From Lampris incognitus (Eukaryota > Chordata > Actinopteri > Lampriformes > Lampridae): 64,000 nucleotides of DNA. The notes under the pieces are model-generated. The model was given only the letters and a program-made list of their open reading frames with translations. It searched no databases and was not told the DNA's origin. Shown in pieces: positions 11,301 through 22,675 of the stretch. Location: positions 52,824,479 to 52,888,478 of the forward strand of contig NC_079217.1 in the NCBI RefSeq assembly GCF_029633865.1, given 5' to 3'. A program made the position numbers and the translations under genes. Each line of letters begins with the position of its first letter. The first letter of the stretch is position 1.

Positions 11301-14300
11301 AAAGTGCTGTGCTCAGGCATCCGGGTGGCGTGGTGGTCTATTCCATTGCCTACCAACATGGGGATTGCCAGTCGAATCCCCGTGTTACCTCTGGCTTGGT
11401 CGGGCATCTCTACAGACACAATTGGCCGTGTCTGCGGGTGGGAAGCCGGATGTGGCTATGTGTCCTGGTTGCTGCACTAGCGCCTCCTCTGGTCGGTCAG
11501 GGCGCCTGTTCGGGGGCGGGGGGCATTATCTCCCACACACTACATCTCCCTGGTGAAACTCCTCACTGTCAGGTGAAAAGAAGCAGCTGGCGACTCCACA
11601 TGTATCAGAGGAGACATGTGGTAGTCTACAGCTCTTCTCAGATTGATATAGGGGGTGAGTCAGTGACCGGGACGGCTCGGAAGAGTGGGGTAATTGGACA
11701 GGTATAATTGGGGGGGAGGGGGGGATCCAAAAAAAAATTTTTTTTTAAGTGCTGTGCTCAAACCAAGGTATCCGACAAGAGTCAAGCAGAGGCTACTGAA
11801 ACTGTAACAAAGACAAGGAGAGTACTACAACCAACATGTGAGACCTCTCTCTGTGCTCGAACCAGGAATGGCTGTCAGTATAGAGACTCCACAAGGCTGG
11901 AAACCTGCCCTGGTAGAACAGAACAGTAGACAGGAGCCAAGGTCATATAATGTTGTAACGGCTGCAGGACAAAAGTACAGGAGGAATAGGAGGCAGTTGA
12001 GAACACTTCAGAATGACACACATACTGAAATAGAGGATGGTAATGTCAGTATCACAGAGCAGCCACCTCCAAGCGAGCCCACAGAACCACATGTTGAACA
12101 TGTTGAACAGTTGACTGGTTTTTCCACACATGTGGAACAACCAGTCAACTGTTCAGACACACAGGTCCAACACACCAAGAGTGGCAGACTGGTAAAGCAG
12201 CCTACCAAATTCAGTGATTTTCAAATGGGCTAACAATAAAAGTTATGCTCGTATGGAGGGTTATGTGCTAAAAATCTCTGACCTACCGCCCCCCCCCCAC
12301 AAAAAAAAAGGTGTACGAAGTTCTTAAAAAATGCAATTAATGTACAGTATGGAGAATGACTGTATGAAGAATGTAACACTATTGATGTCAGGAATAGATA
12401 TGGTAAACATTCAAAGCCAGACCTTTGAACAGTTCATAGTGGTCTTGTGGACAGCGTTATATCGCCACTTTAAGATTAAGTTAAAGAGAAAGATGAGCAA
12501 AGGAATTTATGTTTCTTAATGCTGTATGTTCAAAGTGGTAGATGGTTAAACAAACAAGTCTATAATGTGATTGTTCTGTTTTTTTACTTTTGTGGAAAAA
12601 GGGGGATGTAGTATCAAGTGTATGCAGTCACGTGACAGTTTGTCCTAGCAACCATTCATATCACATAGCAACAGAACTGTCAGCCATATTGGTTTCCACT
12701 GAAGTGGGAGTTCAATACTGAGAGAACACGCAAAGCGTGATTTTCTGTACTCGTAGTGAATTATCTCACTGTAGAAGCGCTCTTAGCGAAATAAACTTGT
12801 TTAATAACAGAAATGGCTCTTTGCTTGATGGTTAACTGCAGTAACAAGAGCGGAAAAGCGTCTTTAGACAAGGAAAAAGTAAGACTTTTCCGCATACCTC
12901 AAGTGATAAAAGACCAAGGAGAGTTCATGGAAGAACCAATTTCAACCCGAAGACGAAGATGGCTTTCAGCTACAAGTCACGATGACATTACGGACAAAAG
13001 CTCGCTAACGACCGCGTGTGCAGCAACCATTTCGTGTGTGGAGAAGCAGCAAAAAATTGGGATCGCTTTAACGTCGCCAATGTCAGAGAGTGACGTCTTT
13101 CAATGAAATCACTCTCTGTAAAATCATTTCTCCCATCAAACTTAACTGCCAAATAAGAACTAAGAACATACACTGCTTTAATATCACTGCAACAGACTGA
13201 ATTAATGTGACCATTGTAAATCTGGTCTAAATGTAATCATTTTGGAATAACCATGTGACAAAAAGGCTGACCTCGTTGATCTCGCCATCATCAGGTGACT
13301 CGTTGTAGTCGTTCATCTCATCCATGTCCTGCATGTCCTCTTCATCTTCAGAGTCTTCTTCGCTGTCCTCCTCATCCTCATCTTCTTCCTCTTCCTCCTC
13401 ATCAAATGTTTGCTATGCAAAGAAGTGCAGATGTAAATCATAAATACAGAAGTGACACACAGACACTAACTACGCATCTGTCTACGAAAAACTAGTCAAC
13501 TCAAAAACACAGTATCAGTTCAATTTTAATTCGCATCTTTAACTCTGTTCAAAATAAACAATGGATTTCCCTGTGCTTCAAAAAAAAATCAGCAAGGTCT
13601 ACATTACTTGTATACATACAGTGGTCCAGCAACACTTTTTTTGTTAGACCTATTGTGGGAATTACCCTATTACACTAAAGGCTATATACATAAATACCTC
13701 AAAAATGGGTTTTCCGATGGGCATCAGGTTATTGTCCTTCTCAGCAATGCTCTGTAACTGATGTAGTCAAAACACAAAACATGAAGGTTTTATTTGGAGG
13801 CATGTGTAAAAAAAACTGAAAGGCCCCTTTGAGGGGGCTACCTTTTTCTACGGACATGTTAATGCAGGGTTGCCCAACTCCAGGCCTCGAGGGCCGCAGT
13901 GTCTGCGGGTATTTGTTCCAACCATGCACTACGCCACCTGATTTAACTAATTAGCTCACCTCTTGGACCAAGGAGGGAAAAGACTTAAATCAGGTGGTGT
14001 AGTGCCTGGTTGCAACAAATACCTGCAGACACCGTGGCCCTCGAGGCCTGGAGTTGGGCACCCCTGGGTTAATGTGTATGATGTGCGATGTTGCAATACT
14101 GAGGGTGTGTGAATATCTAAATATCCCAGTGTATGTGTCACAGTCTTTCGGTACATTTGTGTGTACATGTTTGCACATGCAAGTGGGCGCACATCGTTTA
14201 AAAGGTCACAAGTCTTGTACCCATGTTTGGTGCTGCTGTTCTTGCTGGTGTAGCTCCGTCTCATCTACACACGGCCGGTCAAGATTAAACCACAGCGACT

Positions 14301-14340
14301 CCGTTATCCGAGGAAACAGCGACGGGAACAGAGTGGACAT
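5324..14340 (-). CDS. anapc15: anaphase-promoting complex subunit 15, complete, four coding exons
   Basis: Minus-strand exons: 14340-14221 (starts [20 protein letters not shown], ends QQEQQHQTW), 13757-13698 ([20 protein letters not shown]), 13412-13272 ([20 protein letters not shown]... to [11 protein letters not shown]) and 5371-5324 ([15 protein letters not shown], stop TAA). Each join is in phase 0 with GT/AG borders. The product is 122 residues against 121 in human ANAPC15, with the expected conserved N-terminus, the long acidic stretch and the WMI end. ANAPC15 is a small subunit of the anaphase-promoting complex that promotes Cdc20 turnover and release of the mitotic checkpoint complex, so that the spindle checkpoint can be switched off. 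It lies tail to tail with tomt as in other vertebrates. The third intron is 7.9 kb and full of transposons, leaving a tiny last coding exon far from the rest. Confidence 0.95.
5372..7340. other. anapc15 intron 3, part without a recognised element
   Basis: AT-rich sequence with no exon recognised. A short C-rich patch (TAGCACCCCCGTAGCACCCCCC) at about 6855-6880 resembles the end of a common fish repeat also seen at 16221-16514, but it is too short to classify. Confidence 0.4.
10594..10645 (-). repeat. short LINE 3' tail inserted in the gypsy fossil
   Basis: Contains TCAGAATCAGAATACTTTAT and CCCCGAGGGGAAATTG, a very common 3' end of fish non-LTR elements, here inverted. It lies inside the integrase region of the surrounding fossil, so it arrived later. 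Confidence 0.55.
11316..11746 (+). mobile_element. tRNA-derived SINE with 14-bp target duplication (copy 1)
   Basis: The tRNA-like head has an A-box-like TGGCGTGGTGG and a B box (CAGTCGAATCCCC). The body carries CTCCACATGTATCAGAGGAG and AGTGGGGTAATTGGAC, and the end is an A/T-rich tail. Perfect direct repeats AAGTGCTGTGCTCA at 11302-11315 and 11747-11760 define both ends. The target is itself a short inverted repeat fragment (about 11252-11315, TTATATAGCACTTTTCTAG) inside the gypsy fossil, so there are three nesting levels. Other copies of this family are at 41737, 56563, 59605 and 62986. Confidence 0.85.
12813..13100 (+). pseudogene. THAP zinc-finger fragment from a DNA transposon
   Basis: Starts [20 protein letters not shown] and continues [19 protein letters not shown], then [18 protein letters not shown]. 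The second half of the C2CH finger ([20 protein letters not shown]) is in another frame at about 13010-13065, so one frameshift breaks it. This is the N-terminal DNA-binding domain found in many fish transposon proteins (ISL2EU/Harbinger-like, or P-like), and no downstream nuclease or transposase is visible. The sequence before it (12607-12812) may be the promoter of that transposon. It ends just 170 bp from anapc15 exon 3 and lies on the opposite strand. Confidence 0.65.
13865..14066. mobile_element. palindromic hAT-type MITE in anapc15 intron 1
   Basis: Two inverted arms: GGGTTGCCCAACTCCAGGCC at the left and GGCCTGGAGTTGGGCACCCC at the right, with GTCTGCGGGTATTTGTTCCA / CAACAAATACCTGCAGACAC inside. 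Flanking octamers tgttaatg and ggttaatg match at 7 of 8 bases, the hAT target-site size. No coding capacity. Confidence 0.75.
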
Positions 14341-15309
14341 CTCCGTCAGTCTAACGGGCACACAGGGACGATGGGGGCATTTGGACACAGGTGTTCACAG
14401 AGATCAAATCCTTTTTTTCCCAGTCAGCCAAAGGAAGGCAAGTAATATTCTTTGGCGACAAATGGACTGACACAGGAACTGGCACATACGCCACAACACT
14501 TTATCCGCAGGTCTGATTCTAAGGTGGTTGTTTAACATTAGCTAGTCCCCTTACTCACTGCTTCAACTATAAAACATTAGATATGTCGTGTCATTATAAC
14601 GGTGCAGAAAACACGTCATTTGCCCCAATCGACACAGGAACATCTTAAACATCATTAAATTATGCTGAAGCAGCGACTAAGTGAAAATATCGTAAAACTT
14701 TTGTTGCAAAACTATGTTGAGGCCTTCCAACACAACCAGTGCGTTATAACCGCATAGTAACACAAGTGTCCTGAATGGCTTGGGGGGGGGGGGACCATTA
14801 CACAACAGCAATCACCCATACACCAGAACGGACGACAACACTATTTACATACATACTCAGATGTAAACAAAACGCAAAAGTGTTCAGCAATGACAACTGC
14901 CTTTTGGCCAGCACATCTTGCTGGGAGAACTTCAGCTGCCCCACCTTCACTCTAACGGAGGCAGGTGGGGCACGTAAGCGAGCTCTGCTATCAGCTCACA
15001 ACCAGGTCTAATGGACAGAGGAACCAGGAAGGGGAACAGAAATACATCCATTGCTCGCCCCCCCCCCCACCCCCGGAGCATAACACAGCATGAAAAATCT
15101 GACTTTACTTTCCACAAGAGGTGAGTGAGCCGGACGCTAGTTCTAAACGGAACTCTTGCTAAATTGAATAGCGTGCGCCACGACAAAGTGTGAAATGTGC
15201 CGGAAACAGCCAGACAACAGGTAAACACAAAGCACTCGGGCAAACCTTTCAACGAGGAGTCTGCGACTCAATTCAAATCTGACGGGCTCTCAACGGCTTT
15301 CTAAAAAAG
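14341..15309. other. region upstream of anapc15
   Basis: The anapc15 promoter and any 5' noncoding exon should lie here, but no clear signal was found. G runs (about 14784) and C runs (about 15060) occur. No other gene recognised. Confidence 0.4.
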
Positions 15310-15323
15310 AAAAAAAACTAAAA

Positions 15324-15354
<31 letters not shown>

Positions 15355-16220
15355 TCTTCGGGTTTATTGGCGGCCGGCAAACAACAATTTGGTACATTAC
15401 CGCCACCTACTGGAATGGAATGTGGACCAGCAAGCCTATAAAAAAACAACAACTCTCAAACTAGTTATTGTAAGATACTGAAATATCGTCATCATCAAAC
15501 CTTACTTTATTCAGACACATAGGTAGGTCCATTTAAAAAAAAAAACAACAACAAAAAAATAAATAAACACAGGACAACAACACAAAAATATAGCTAAAAA
15601 CAGCAATTCACAAGTCCACAGTGATTAAAACCTATACAGACATTTGTTCCAATGTTTCCAGAAACAAGAGGAGTACCTTGTGTCCCTTTGTGTAGGCTCA
15701 GTTAACAGCATTATAATTAGGCTCTTAGAATCAATTAACCGACAGATAAATTTGTACATAAAATTCCTCAACACAGCATGAAAAGTGGGAACATTACTCG
15801 TCACAAATATGACTTGCACTTGTCCATCTTGGAAGCTTGAGCAAGATTCTGAATGCATCACTATATGCTACCTGCAGCTTTTTCATTTTTGCTTTGCTAT
15901 AATCGCACCACAAGTGGGCTGTATAGAAGGGAGTACAGTTGGCCCTAAAAAGAGCAGTTTTAACCTCATCTGTACACATATGAAATTTGTGTGCCAGCAT
16001 ATTGGCTTGTGCATACAGTTTGCACCACTGGCGCTGCACATCATCGTAATCACATAAATCATTCCTAATGATGTGACCTAGATATCTTACTTTGTTCACC
16101 ACATTTAGTGCTTGGTCTGCCAAGAAGAATGAAGGAACATTTTGCTTCTGATCCTCCTTGGTTTTAGCAATCATGACAACACTCTTTTTAGAGTTAAATT
16201 TAATGTCATGCTGCACACCA

Positions 16221-16514
16221 GGAGCGATTGTAGGATCAGAGCTTTAGGGGTGCTGGGCACCCAGAGTGCTGGCCTGCCAGGCAAGATAAATTTGGGGGGG
16301 GGGTGGATCAAACCATTTTCGAAGCATGGGGGGGTGCTGTATTTTTGTTGTTAAAATATTACGTTTAAACCATATACTGGATATGGTTTTGACATTTCTT
16401 CAGCTTATTAAACATGGACATACAGTAAAAAATAAAAAATCTCTTCAATTTTAGGGGTGCTGGGGTTCAATTTAGGGGTGCTGCAGCACCCCCAAAAATG
16501 GGCTAGAAACGCCT
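16221..16514 (-). mobile_element. short repeat inserted in the LINE, 13-bp target duplication
   Basis: Flanked by direct repeats ATGCTGCACACCA at 16208-16220 and 16515-16527, which split the LINE coding sequence. It carries GGGGTGCTGCAGCACCCCC and the end AGCTCTGATCCTACAATCG on the minus strand, as in a common fish short repeat. The duplication length suggests retroposition. No coding capacity. Confidence 0.7.
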
Positions 16515-16639
16515 ATGCTGCACACCATAACTTGAGCAGACTCTGAGCAGTTGCTGTAAGCCAGAACTATAAGGGCACAGTATGACTAAGTCATCAGCGT
16601 ACATCAGATGGTTAATAAGACTATCCCCCACCATACAGC

Positions 16640-16993
16640 CAGTCTTCCCGCTGCCTCAAAAAAGCCCATGGCATCCTCAAGGACCCATCCCACCCAGGAC
16701 ACCATCTGTTTGAACTGCTCCCCTCGGGCAGACGTTACAGGACAATAACAGCTCGGACAAACAGACTAAAGAACAGTTTCTATCCCCGAGCCATAACCGC
16801 ACTAAATGCTGCTAAGTCTTGATTCCTGACTTTTTGTGCAATATGTTGGTGTCCAGTAGAATGTAGAAATGAATGTGTGTGTTTTATGTTTTTAATTCTT
16901 TTTATACTGATCTTTGCACTGATAAGAACTGCACTTTCAAATTTCGTTGTACTTGTACAATGACAAATAAAGTTCTATTCTATTCTATTCTTA
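16640..16993 (+). mobile_element. 5'-truncated LINE 3' end (L2/CR1 group) inside the other LINE
   Basis: Plus-strand frame reads HGILKDPSHPGHHLFELLPS then GRRYRTITARTNRLKNSFYP, the C-terminal end of L2/Rex1-like LINE polymerases. A short 3' UTR and a tail AAATAAAGTTCTATTCTATT follow. It sits between the RQGGILSP and YADD blocks of the minus-strand LINE, so it is a younger insertion. Confidence 0.75.
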
Positions 16994-18860
16994 CACTCTT
17001 TCAACTTTTTGGAAAGATCATCCATATACACATTGAAGAGAACAGGTGACAGTATTCCACCTTGTCGCACCCCATTGGTCACTGGGATGGGTGCAGATAT
17101 ACTCTTACCTCATCTAACTTGATATGAATACCAAAAATGCAAGATCCTTACCAAATAAGAGGGGACCCCTCACTCTTGTAGTTTAACAAACAATTTACCA
17201 TGATTAACTCAGTCAAAAGCTTTTGAGGCATCCAGAAAACACATAAATACTTAAGTGTTATGTTTTCTATATTTATTAAACACTCCCTTCAGTGCATATA
17301 TGCATAAATCTGTGCCATGTTTATTTTTAAAACCAAATTGATTTTCAGTAGTTTATATATATTCTTGAAGCCTATCCAAGAGGATTCGTTCCAATACTTT
17401 GGAAAGTATGCTAGCCATAGCAATTGGCCTATAATTTTCTATGCTGGATATTTTACCGTTTTGTCTTTGATTACTGGCACTAGTAAGACAGACAACATAG
17501 AGTCTGGCAGCATGCCATGCATGAACAATCCAGAAAAACACATAGCAAGTAACATTGAGATTCTGTGGCTAGCATACTTCAGATGTTCTGCTGTTATTTG
17601 GTCAAGGCCACATGCTTTGTTCACTGACAATTTCTCAATGGCATAGCGCACTTCATCAGGTCTAATAACCACATCATCATTGTTAGAACCATCACCAACA
17701 TTAAATCCATCACTCTTTACACAATTAAAAATATCTCTATAGTGTTTTCTCCACAATTCAGCAATATTTTCAGGCCCAGTAATCCCATCAATGCTGGATG
17801 GCAAGGGCATCCTACTATTATGAATAACCTTAGCTTCCTTCCAGAAGTCATAGACATTATTCTGCTGAAGCCTTTTGGCCATGGCATTAGCCTTCATGGC
17901 CTGCTCATTTCTTTTAATAAAACGTACAGCATATTTAAATCTAGCGTTAGCCTGTTTCTTGTGTTCACACTCTGGGCCATGCCTAACTTTTCCTGATAAG
18001 ACCCTGTTTCTAAAAGCTTCTTTGGCCTCTACATGCAGTTCAGATACATATTCATTCTATCCTGGCCTGACGTTATGTTGTTTAGCCCTTTTTTGTAGAA
18101 TGATTTACTGCCATTATTTAGACATTTCCCAATTTTATCATACATTATACATAGATCACGCTTATGGTTTTGGTTATTACAGTTAACGCTACCACACAGA
18201 ATAGCATCAAATGGTATATCCATATTACTTAGGCTCTTATCAGTCAGTGAATTATAATGCTTTAAGTCATCTTCTGTAAGCCTATACCAATCTACCTTCC
18301 CACTTTGTTCATGGTTATCATAGGTGGTCAACTCAGGTAGACTCTCCACATTTAATATCATACACACAGGTATGTGATCTGTTGTGGCAAGACCATACAA
18401 GATCTCCACTTTCTTTAAACATTCATGAGCATCGGCTGTAGCTATACAGTGATCCAGCCAGGATCTTGTATGCCATGCTTCACTGGTATATGTGTAGCTA
18501 TCTACTGGCAGCAGCACTTTACTAGAAAGAAGCAACTTGTAATCTTGACAAAATTGGATTAGGTGTTGACCAAATAAGGAATTATTATGTGCGATGTCAG
18601 CATTCATGTCTCCCAAAACAAATATACATGTATATGCACGTTCTTTATGCATGTTCTTTTTAACATTCATAGGGAGTGTAAACATTTAAAATTATAATGA
18701 CATTCTTATTATGTACAACTTTGATTGCTATGCACCAGTCCACCTCTAATCTAATCACACTGATCAGCGGATCATATTTCTTGTGCCAGAGAATGGCCAC
18801 TCCTCCAGGTATTCTCCCTACCCCAATGCTCATCCCCGTGTGTGGTGGGTCCACGGGGTG

Positions 18861-19200
18861 GCGGCTCCATGTTGTTTTTTTAGGCTAGGCCTGACCGGGC
18901 CCCATGGGCCAAGGCCCGGCCACCAGATGCTCGCCGGCAAGCTCCCCTACCAGGTCTGGCTCCAGGAGAGGGCCCCGGTTTCCCTTTTCCGGGCGAGGTG
19001 CTGTAACTCTGCTGGTGTAAATTCACTGGGTTTTTTGGGAATTGCTCTTAGTCTGGCCCCTCCCCTGGGACCAATTTGCCTTGGGAGACCCTACCAGGGG
19101 CTATTGCCCCCGACAACATAGCTGCTAGGATCACCAGGACACACAAACCTCTCTACCCAGTTAAGGTGAGGATTCCTCTGAGAATCGTCACCTTAATCAT
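18861..19200. repeat. GC-rich repeat of unknown class between two LINEs
   Basis: Contains GGCCCCATGGGCCAAGGCCC and ends in a small inverted repeat around AAGGTGAGGATTCCTCTGAG. It lies between the 5' part of one minus-strand LINE and the 3' end of another, and could be the 5' UTR of the first. No host exon seen. Confidence 0.35.
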
Positions 19201-19204
19201 TTTT

Positions 19205-22200
19205 TAATCATTGGACTAAAATTAAGAGTGCATCTGTATTGTTGATCCTTGGTTAGAAAGAATGCCTAAATAATTAACCTTTTCCTTGAGAGGTACATCA
19301 TCAATACAGGTTACGTCATAGGTTTTTAAAGCAAGTAACTCACATTTGTTTAAATTCAGACAGAGATTTGAAGCTTTTGAAAATACATCAATAATCTTGA
19401 TTGTAGGCTTTACCTGCAGAGCATTTTTCAAGAACAAAGCTGTATCATCTGCCAGTTGGCTTAATAAAATATTTCTACCTGCAATAGAGACACCTTCTAA
19501 GTTACTTGATTTTATATAGTGACAAAAGGCTTGTGCAACAATAAGGAAGAGGTAAACAGAGACCGGACCGCCTTGGCGTATGCCTGTTTCTAGACAGAAT
19601 TTTTGAGTAGTACCATCGCTTAATTTCACAGAGCTGTTCCCATTTGTACAGAGGGTTTTCATTACATTGCAAAAGTAGGTACCAAATCCAAATTTTTCAA
19701 GACAATAAAAAATGAAGTGGTGCTCAACCATGTCAAAGGCTTTGTAAAAGTCAAGAAAAAGTATAAAACTGTCGTCAGTAATCAGTTCAGAATAATCAAT
19801 AAGATCAAAAACCAGTCTTACTTAATTGAAAAAATGTCTGTTACCCATAAATCCGGATTGATTTTCATCTATAATTGAGTCCAGAACACTCTTAAATCTC
19901 ATGGCAAACACAATAGCAAACAGTTTATAATCATTATTGAGTAAAGTAATGGGTCTTCAGTTGTCAATTATAAGCAAATCTTTTTTCGGTTTAGGTATTA
20001 GACAAATTACACCCTGTGTCATGCTGGTAGGAGGTGTAGCTTTTTCAATGCTCTCTAAAAATACATTCAAAAGGAATGGTGCTAGCAACTCAGAAAAAAA
20101 CTTATAAAATTCTGAGCTGATTCCATCATTCCCTGGTGATTTATTACTTCTAAGATGATTTATGGCATCTATAACTTCTTCGGTAGTAATTGGAGAATCA
20201 CAAATTAACGTATCGTTCTGGCTAATTGAATTTACACCATCCAAATATTTAGAAAATGTTGACATAACATCCCCATTGTACCTAGATTTTTTTAAAGAAT
20301 AATAATATTCATAACAAAACTTTGAGACATTCTTCTTATCAGTAACAGTTCCTGCAATATTCAACTGCAGGACAGAACTATACGTGGCTTGTGATTTTTC
20401 TAAATTAAAGAAATATGCAGACATCTGCGCACCTTGCTCTAGCCATTTCTGCCAAATCTTACAAAAGCTCCCTCTGCTTTCATTTTATACATCGTCTAAT
20501 TTGCTTTGTAACTCAGCTAATTTTAATCTCTGCTCTTCAGATATTTTTTTTCTGGTGGGACATTAGACTGGGATGTGATTTGTGAAATAACCTCTTCTTC
20601 TGAGATTCGCCTGGATTTAGCTAGCAGGCTGCCATAATTCCTCAAGTATTTACAGATTTCAAATTTAAGGAGCTCCCAATTAGTTCCAAAAAAAAATCCT
20701 TCTCTTTGAGCTTTGTTCCAGTAGAGAGTAATAAGATTTTCCAGCTCTTGTTTTACACTGCCATGATTTAATAGGGAACTGTTCATTTTCCAGTAGAAGC
20801 ATTTTTTTAACCCTTATTCATCAGAGAAAAAATTAATACTAATTAATGGTTACTGCTCTGTGATCTGTTAATGGTGTTGTTAAAATATTGACTGTAATAC
20901 TGTCTTTATTTAAAGTTTTAGAGACAAGCCAGAAGTGTATATGTGACCGCCTGGAGCAGTTTTTATTGCTCCAGGTGTACATCCTACTATTTGGAAATTT
21001 ATCCCTCCATATATCAGTTAAGTCAAACCTGCTCATAAGTAGCTTTAAGGTAGAACCGGAGTTTGAGAGATGACCTGGAGGCCATCCATCACTAACCTCA
21101 TCCATAATGACATTGAAGTCACCCCCTATCAGTAAGTAAGCATCAGGAAATTTAATTAACCAATAAGCCGGTCTACCTTCCAAAGAATCAAGTAGCTGAT
21201 CATTGCCCACTTTAGAATTTAAACCATAGATATTGACAATCAAAATTATGTTATTAACCTTGACAACCACACAGACAAAGTGACCACAAGTGTCACAGTC
21301 GGAATGTAAATGTCTCCTCCAAAATTGTTTTTTTAAACAAGACACCCCTGCAGAATGCTCTGATCCATGGGACAGCCAAATGTCATTTCCCCATTGTGGC
21401 CTCCAAAAATTACAATCTTTGGCAAGTGAGTGCGCTTCTTGAAAAAATACAAAATCAGTTTTTAGCTGTTTGGCAAATAAAAACAAGGCCTTACTTTTTA
21501 CATCGTTTCTTAACCCCATGGCATTTAAAGAGCGAATAGGAATCGACATGAAAAAAAAACTACCAAAAAAGCTATATAAAAAGGGAACAAAAGTTGATTA
21601 TAACCTCTTTTTCTTAGATGTAGAAAAGGCTTAAAACCTTGGAAAATAGGTCAGTAGCTAACACAGCACCTCAGTGTTCCAAATTACGTGAAAAATACCT
21701 CTTTGAAAATAATGTATAAGCCAAGTCATACGCTTAATGTGGGTAAGGTAATTAGATCTTCCACAATAAAATGCTCCTTATTGCAACAACATACAAGTAG
21801 CTCCATATAACAAAGTGGTAAATGTCAACATTAACTAAAATGAATCTGATTGGAGCAATTTTCCCTTCTATATTTGTTAAGTGAGAGAGTCAACCACCTT
21901 GTTAGGAGGAATGTTCACATGAGGAAGAAACTGAATCTCACACGTAGTCAACCAGTTAGGATGATCTCGCCTTCTCCATCAATGAAAGCTCTGGCCCCAA
22001 GGAACAACACAGTCTTCCCCGCTGCACGAGCCCTCTGCACTTCAGGCCACAGCCTCTACCTCCTCTCTCGGTCCCCCTTGGAGAAATCCTCCTTGAACTG
22101 CAAACCATGATCTCTCAAGACGGACGAGTTCTTCACCGCATCCCTGCAGAGACGCGAGACAAATTGGAGAATGATACCTCTGGGTCTGGTATCATCAGTG

Positions 22201-22670
22201 GACTGTCGCTTCTTCCCAAGGCGATGAACAGTGTCAATGGCATTCACAAGCTTATCTTTTATGCAGAGCAGGACAACCTGGCAAATCTTTATTACTTCAA
22301 GGCAAACGTTTTCATGGGCAGATTCAGGGACTCACATTAGCTTTAAGTTCTTCCTTCTCGAGTAGGATTCTAGGTCATCCATTCTCTTTTGCATAAACCT
22401 GACAGGCGGCTCCATCATATCAACACACAATTTGCGCATGAGAATTCGCTGTAGATTTTTAGGACAGTGCATTCAACGTCATAACCTGCAGCGCTGACTC
22501 GCGTTTTTCATGTTGTTGTGGATCAAGTGGCCTTTGCAGTTGCCCTTTACGATGTGTGGACTGACTTCTTTCAGTTTTTGAAAAACTGAAGTATGCTCGC
22601 CAAAATTTACAGATGCATTTTCAGCTCCATAGTATATGCATTAATCTGGCTGACAGACAGGCCATTTGTT
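19205..22670 (-). mobile_element. L1-group (Tx1-like) LINE with ORF1 and ORF2, broken
   Basis: Minus strand. ORF1 remnant at about 22250-21960: NAIDTVHRLGKKRQSTDDTR then RGIILQFVSR, the C-terminal RNA-binding part of L1 ORF1. ORF2 endonuclease at 21549-20839 starts MSIPIRSLNAMGLRNDVKSK and has FFQEAH, LLIGGDFNV and TDHRAV motifs. A linker lies at 20786-20523. The reverse transcriptase at 20424-19222 shows NHLRSNKSPGNDGISSEFYK, GIRQGGPVS and SQLADDTALFL (LADD in place of YADD, usual for Tx1-like elements). A handful of stops and shifts break it. The 5' end stops where the L2 element begins. Confidence 0.85.
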
Positions 22671-22675
22671 TCTGT

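Larger units (their letters stand above)
7341..12606 (+). mobile_element. Ty3/gypsy LTR retrotransposon fossil, probably Mag-like
   Basis: Old, broken element lying opposite to anapc15 in its third intron. Parts in order: a probable 5' LTR (about 7341-7560, starting TGTAGTAT) followed by a primer-binding-like TGGTGTCAGAAGTGG; a gag-like region with two CCHC/CCHC-like zinc knuckles (about 8400-8520); an aspartic protease (about 8640-8700); reverse transcriptase (about 9050-9750); RNase H (about 9890-10290); integrase with its zinc-binding domain (about 10400-11240); and a downstream integrase tail (about 11830-12235). A purine tract precedes a second TGTAGTAT at about 12606, where a 3' LTR would start, but what follows does not resemble the 5' LTR. 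There are roughly half a dozen or more disabling changes plus inserted repeats. The protein most resembles fish K02A2.6-like polyproteins. Confidence 0.85.
15310..18860 (-). mobile_element. non-LTR retrotransposon (APE-type LINE, Jockey/I-like), broken
   Basis: Minus strand, 5' to 3': an endonuclease part at 18854-18029 (GVGRIPGGVAILWHKKYDP, later LGDMNADI and DHIPVCM); a linker and reverse transcriptase at about 17897-17000 (RQGGILSPVLFNVYMDDLS at about 17095-17035); the catalytic YADDLVILCPYSSG at about 16605-16560; and a C-terminal part at 16216-15625 (KVRYLGHIIRNDL, FRANCTPFYTAHLWCDYSKA). It ends with a 3' region containing CCAGTAGGTGGCGGTAATGT and a GAA-rich tail at about 15358-15316. 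Several frame breaks and two later insertions (16221-16514 and 16640-16993) interrupt it. Clade assignment is tentative. Confidence 0.8.

Noticed and set aside
11252-11707. 151-codon plus-strand frame
   Set aside because: It lies across a SINE and its target; the same frame recurs in every SINE copy.
12813-13100. Host THAP gene exon
   Set aside because: The finger is frame-broken, no downstream exon follows, and it sits antisense within anapc15 intron 3 among transposons.
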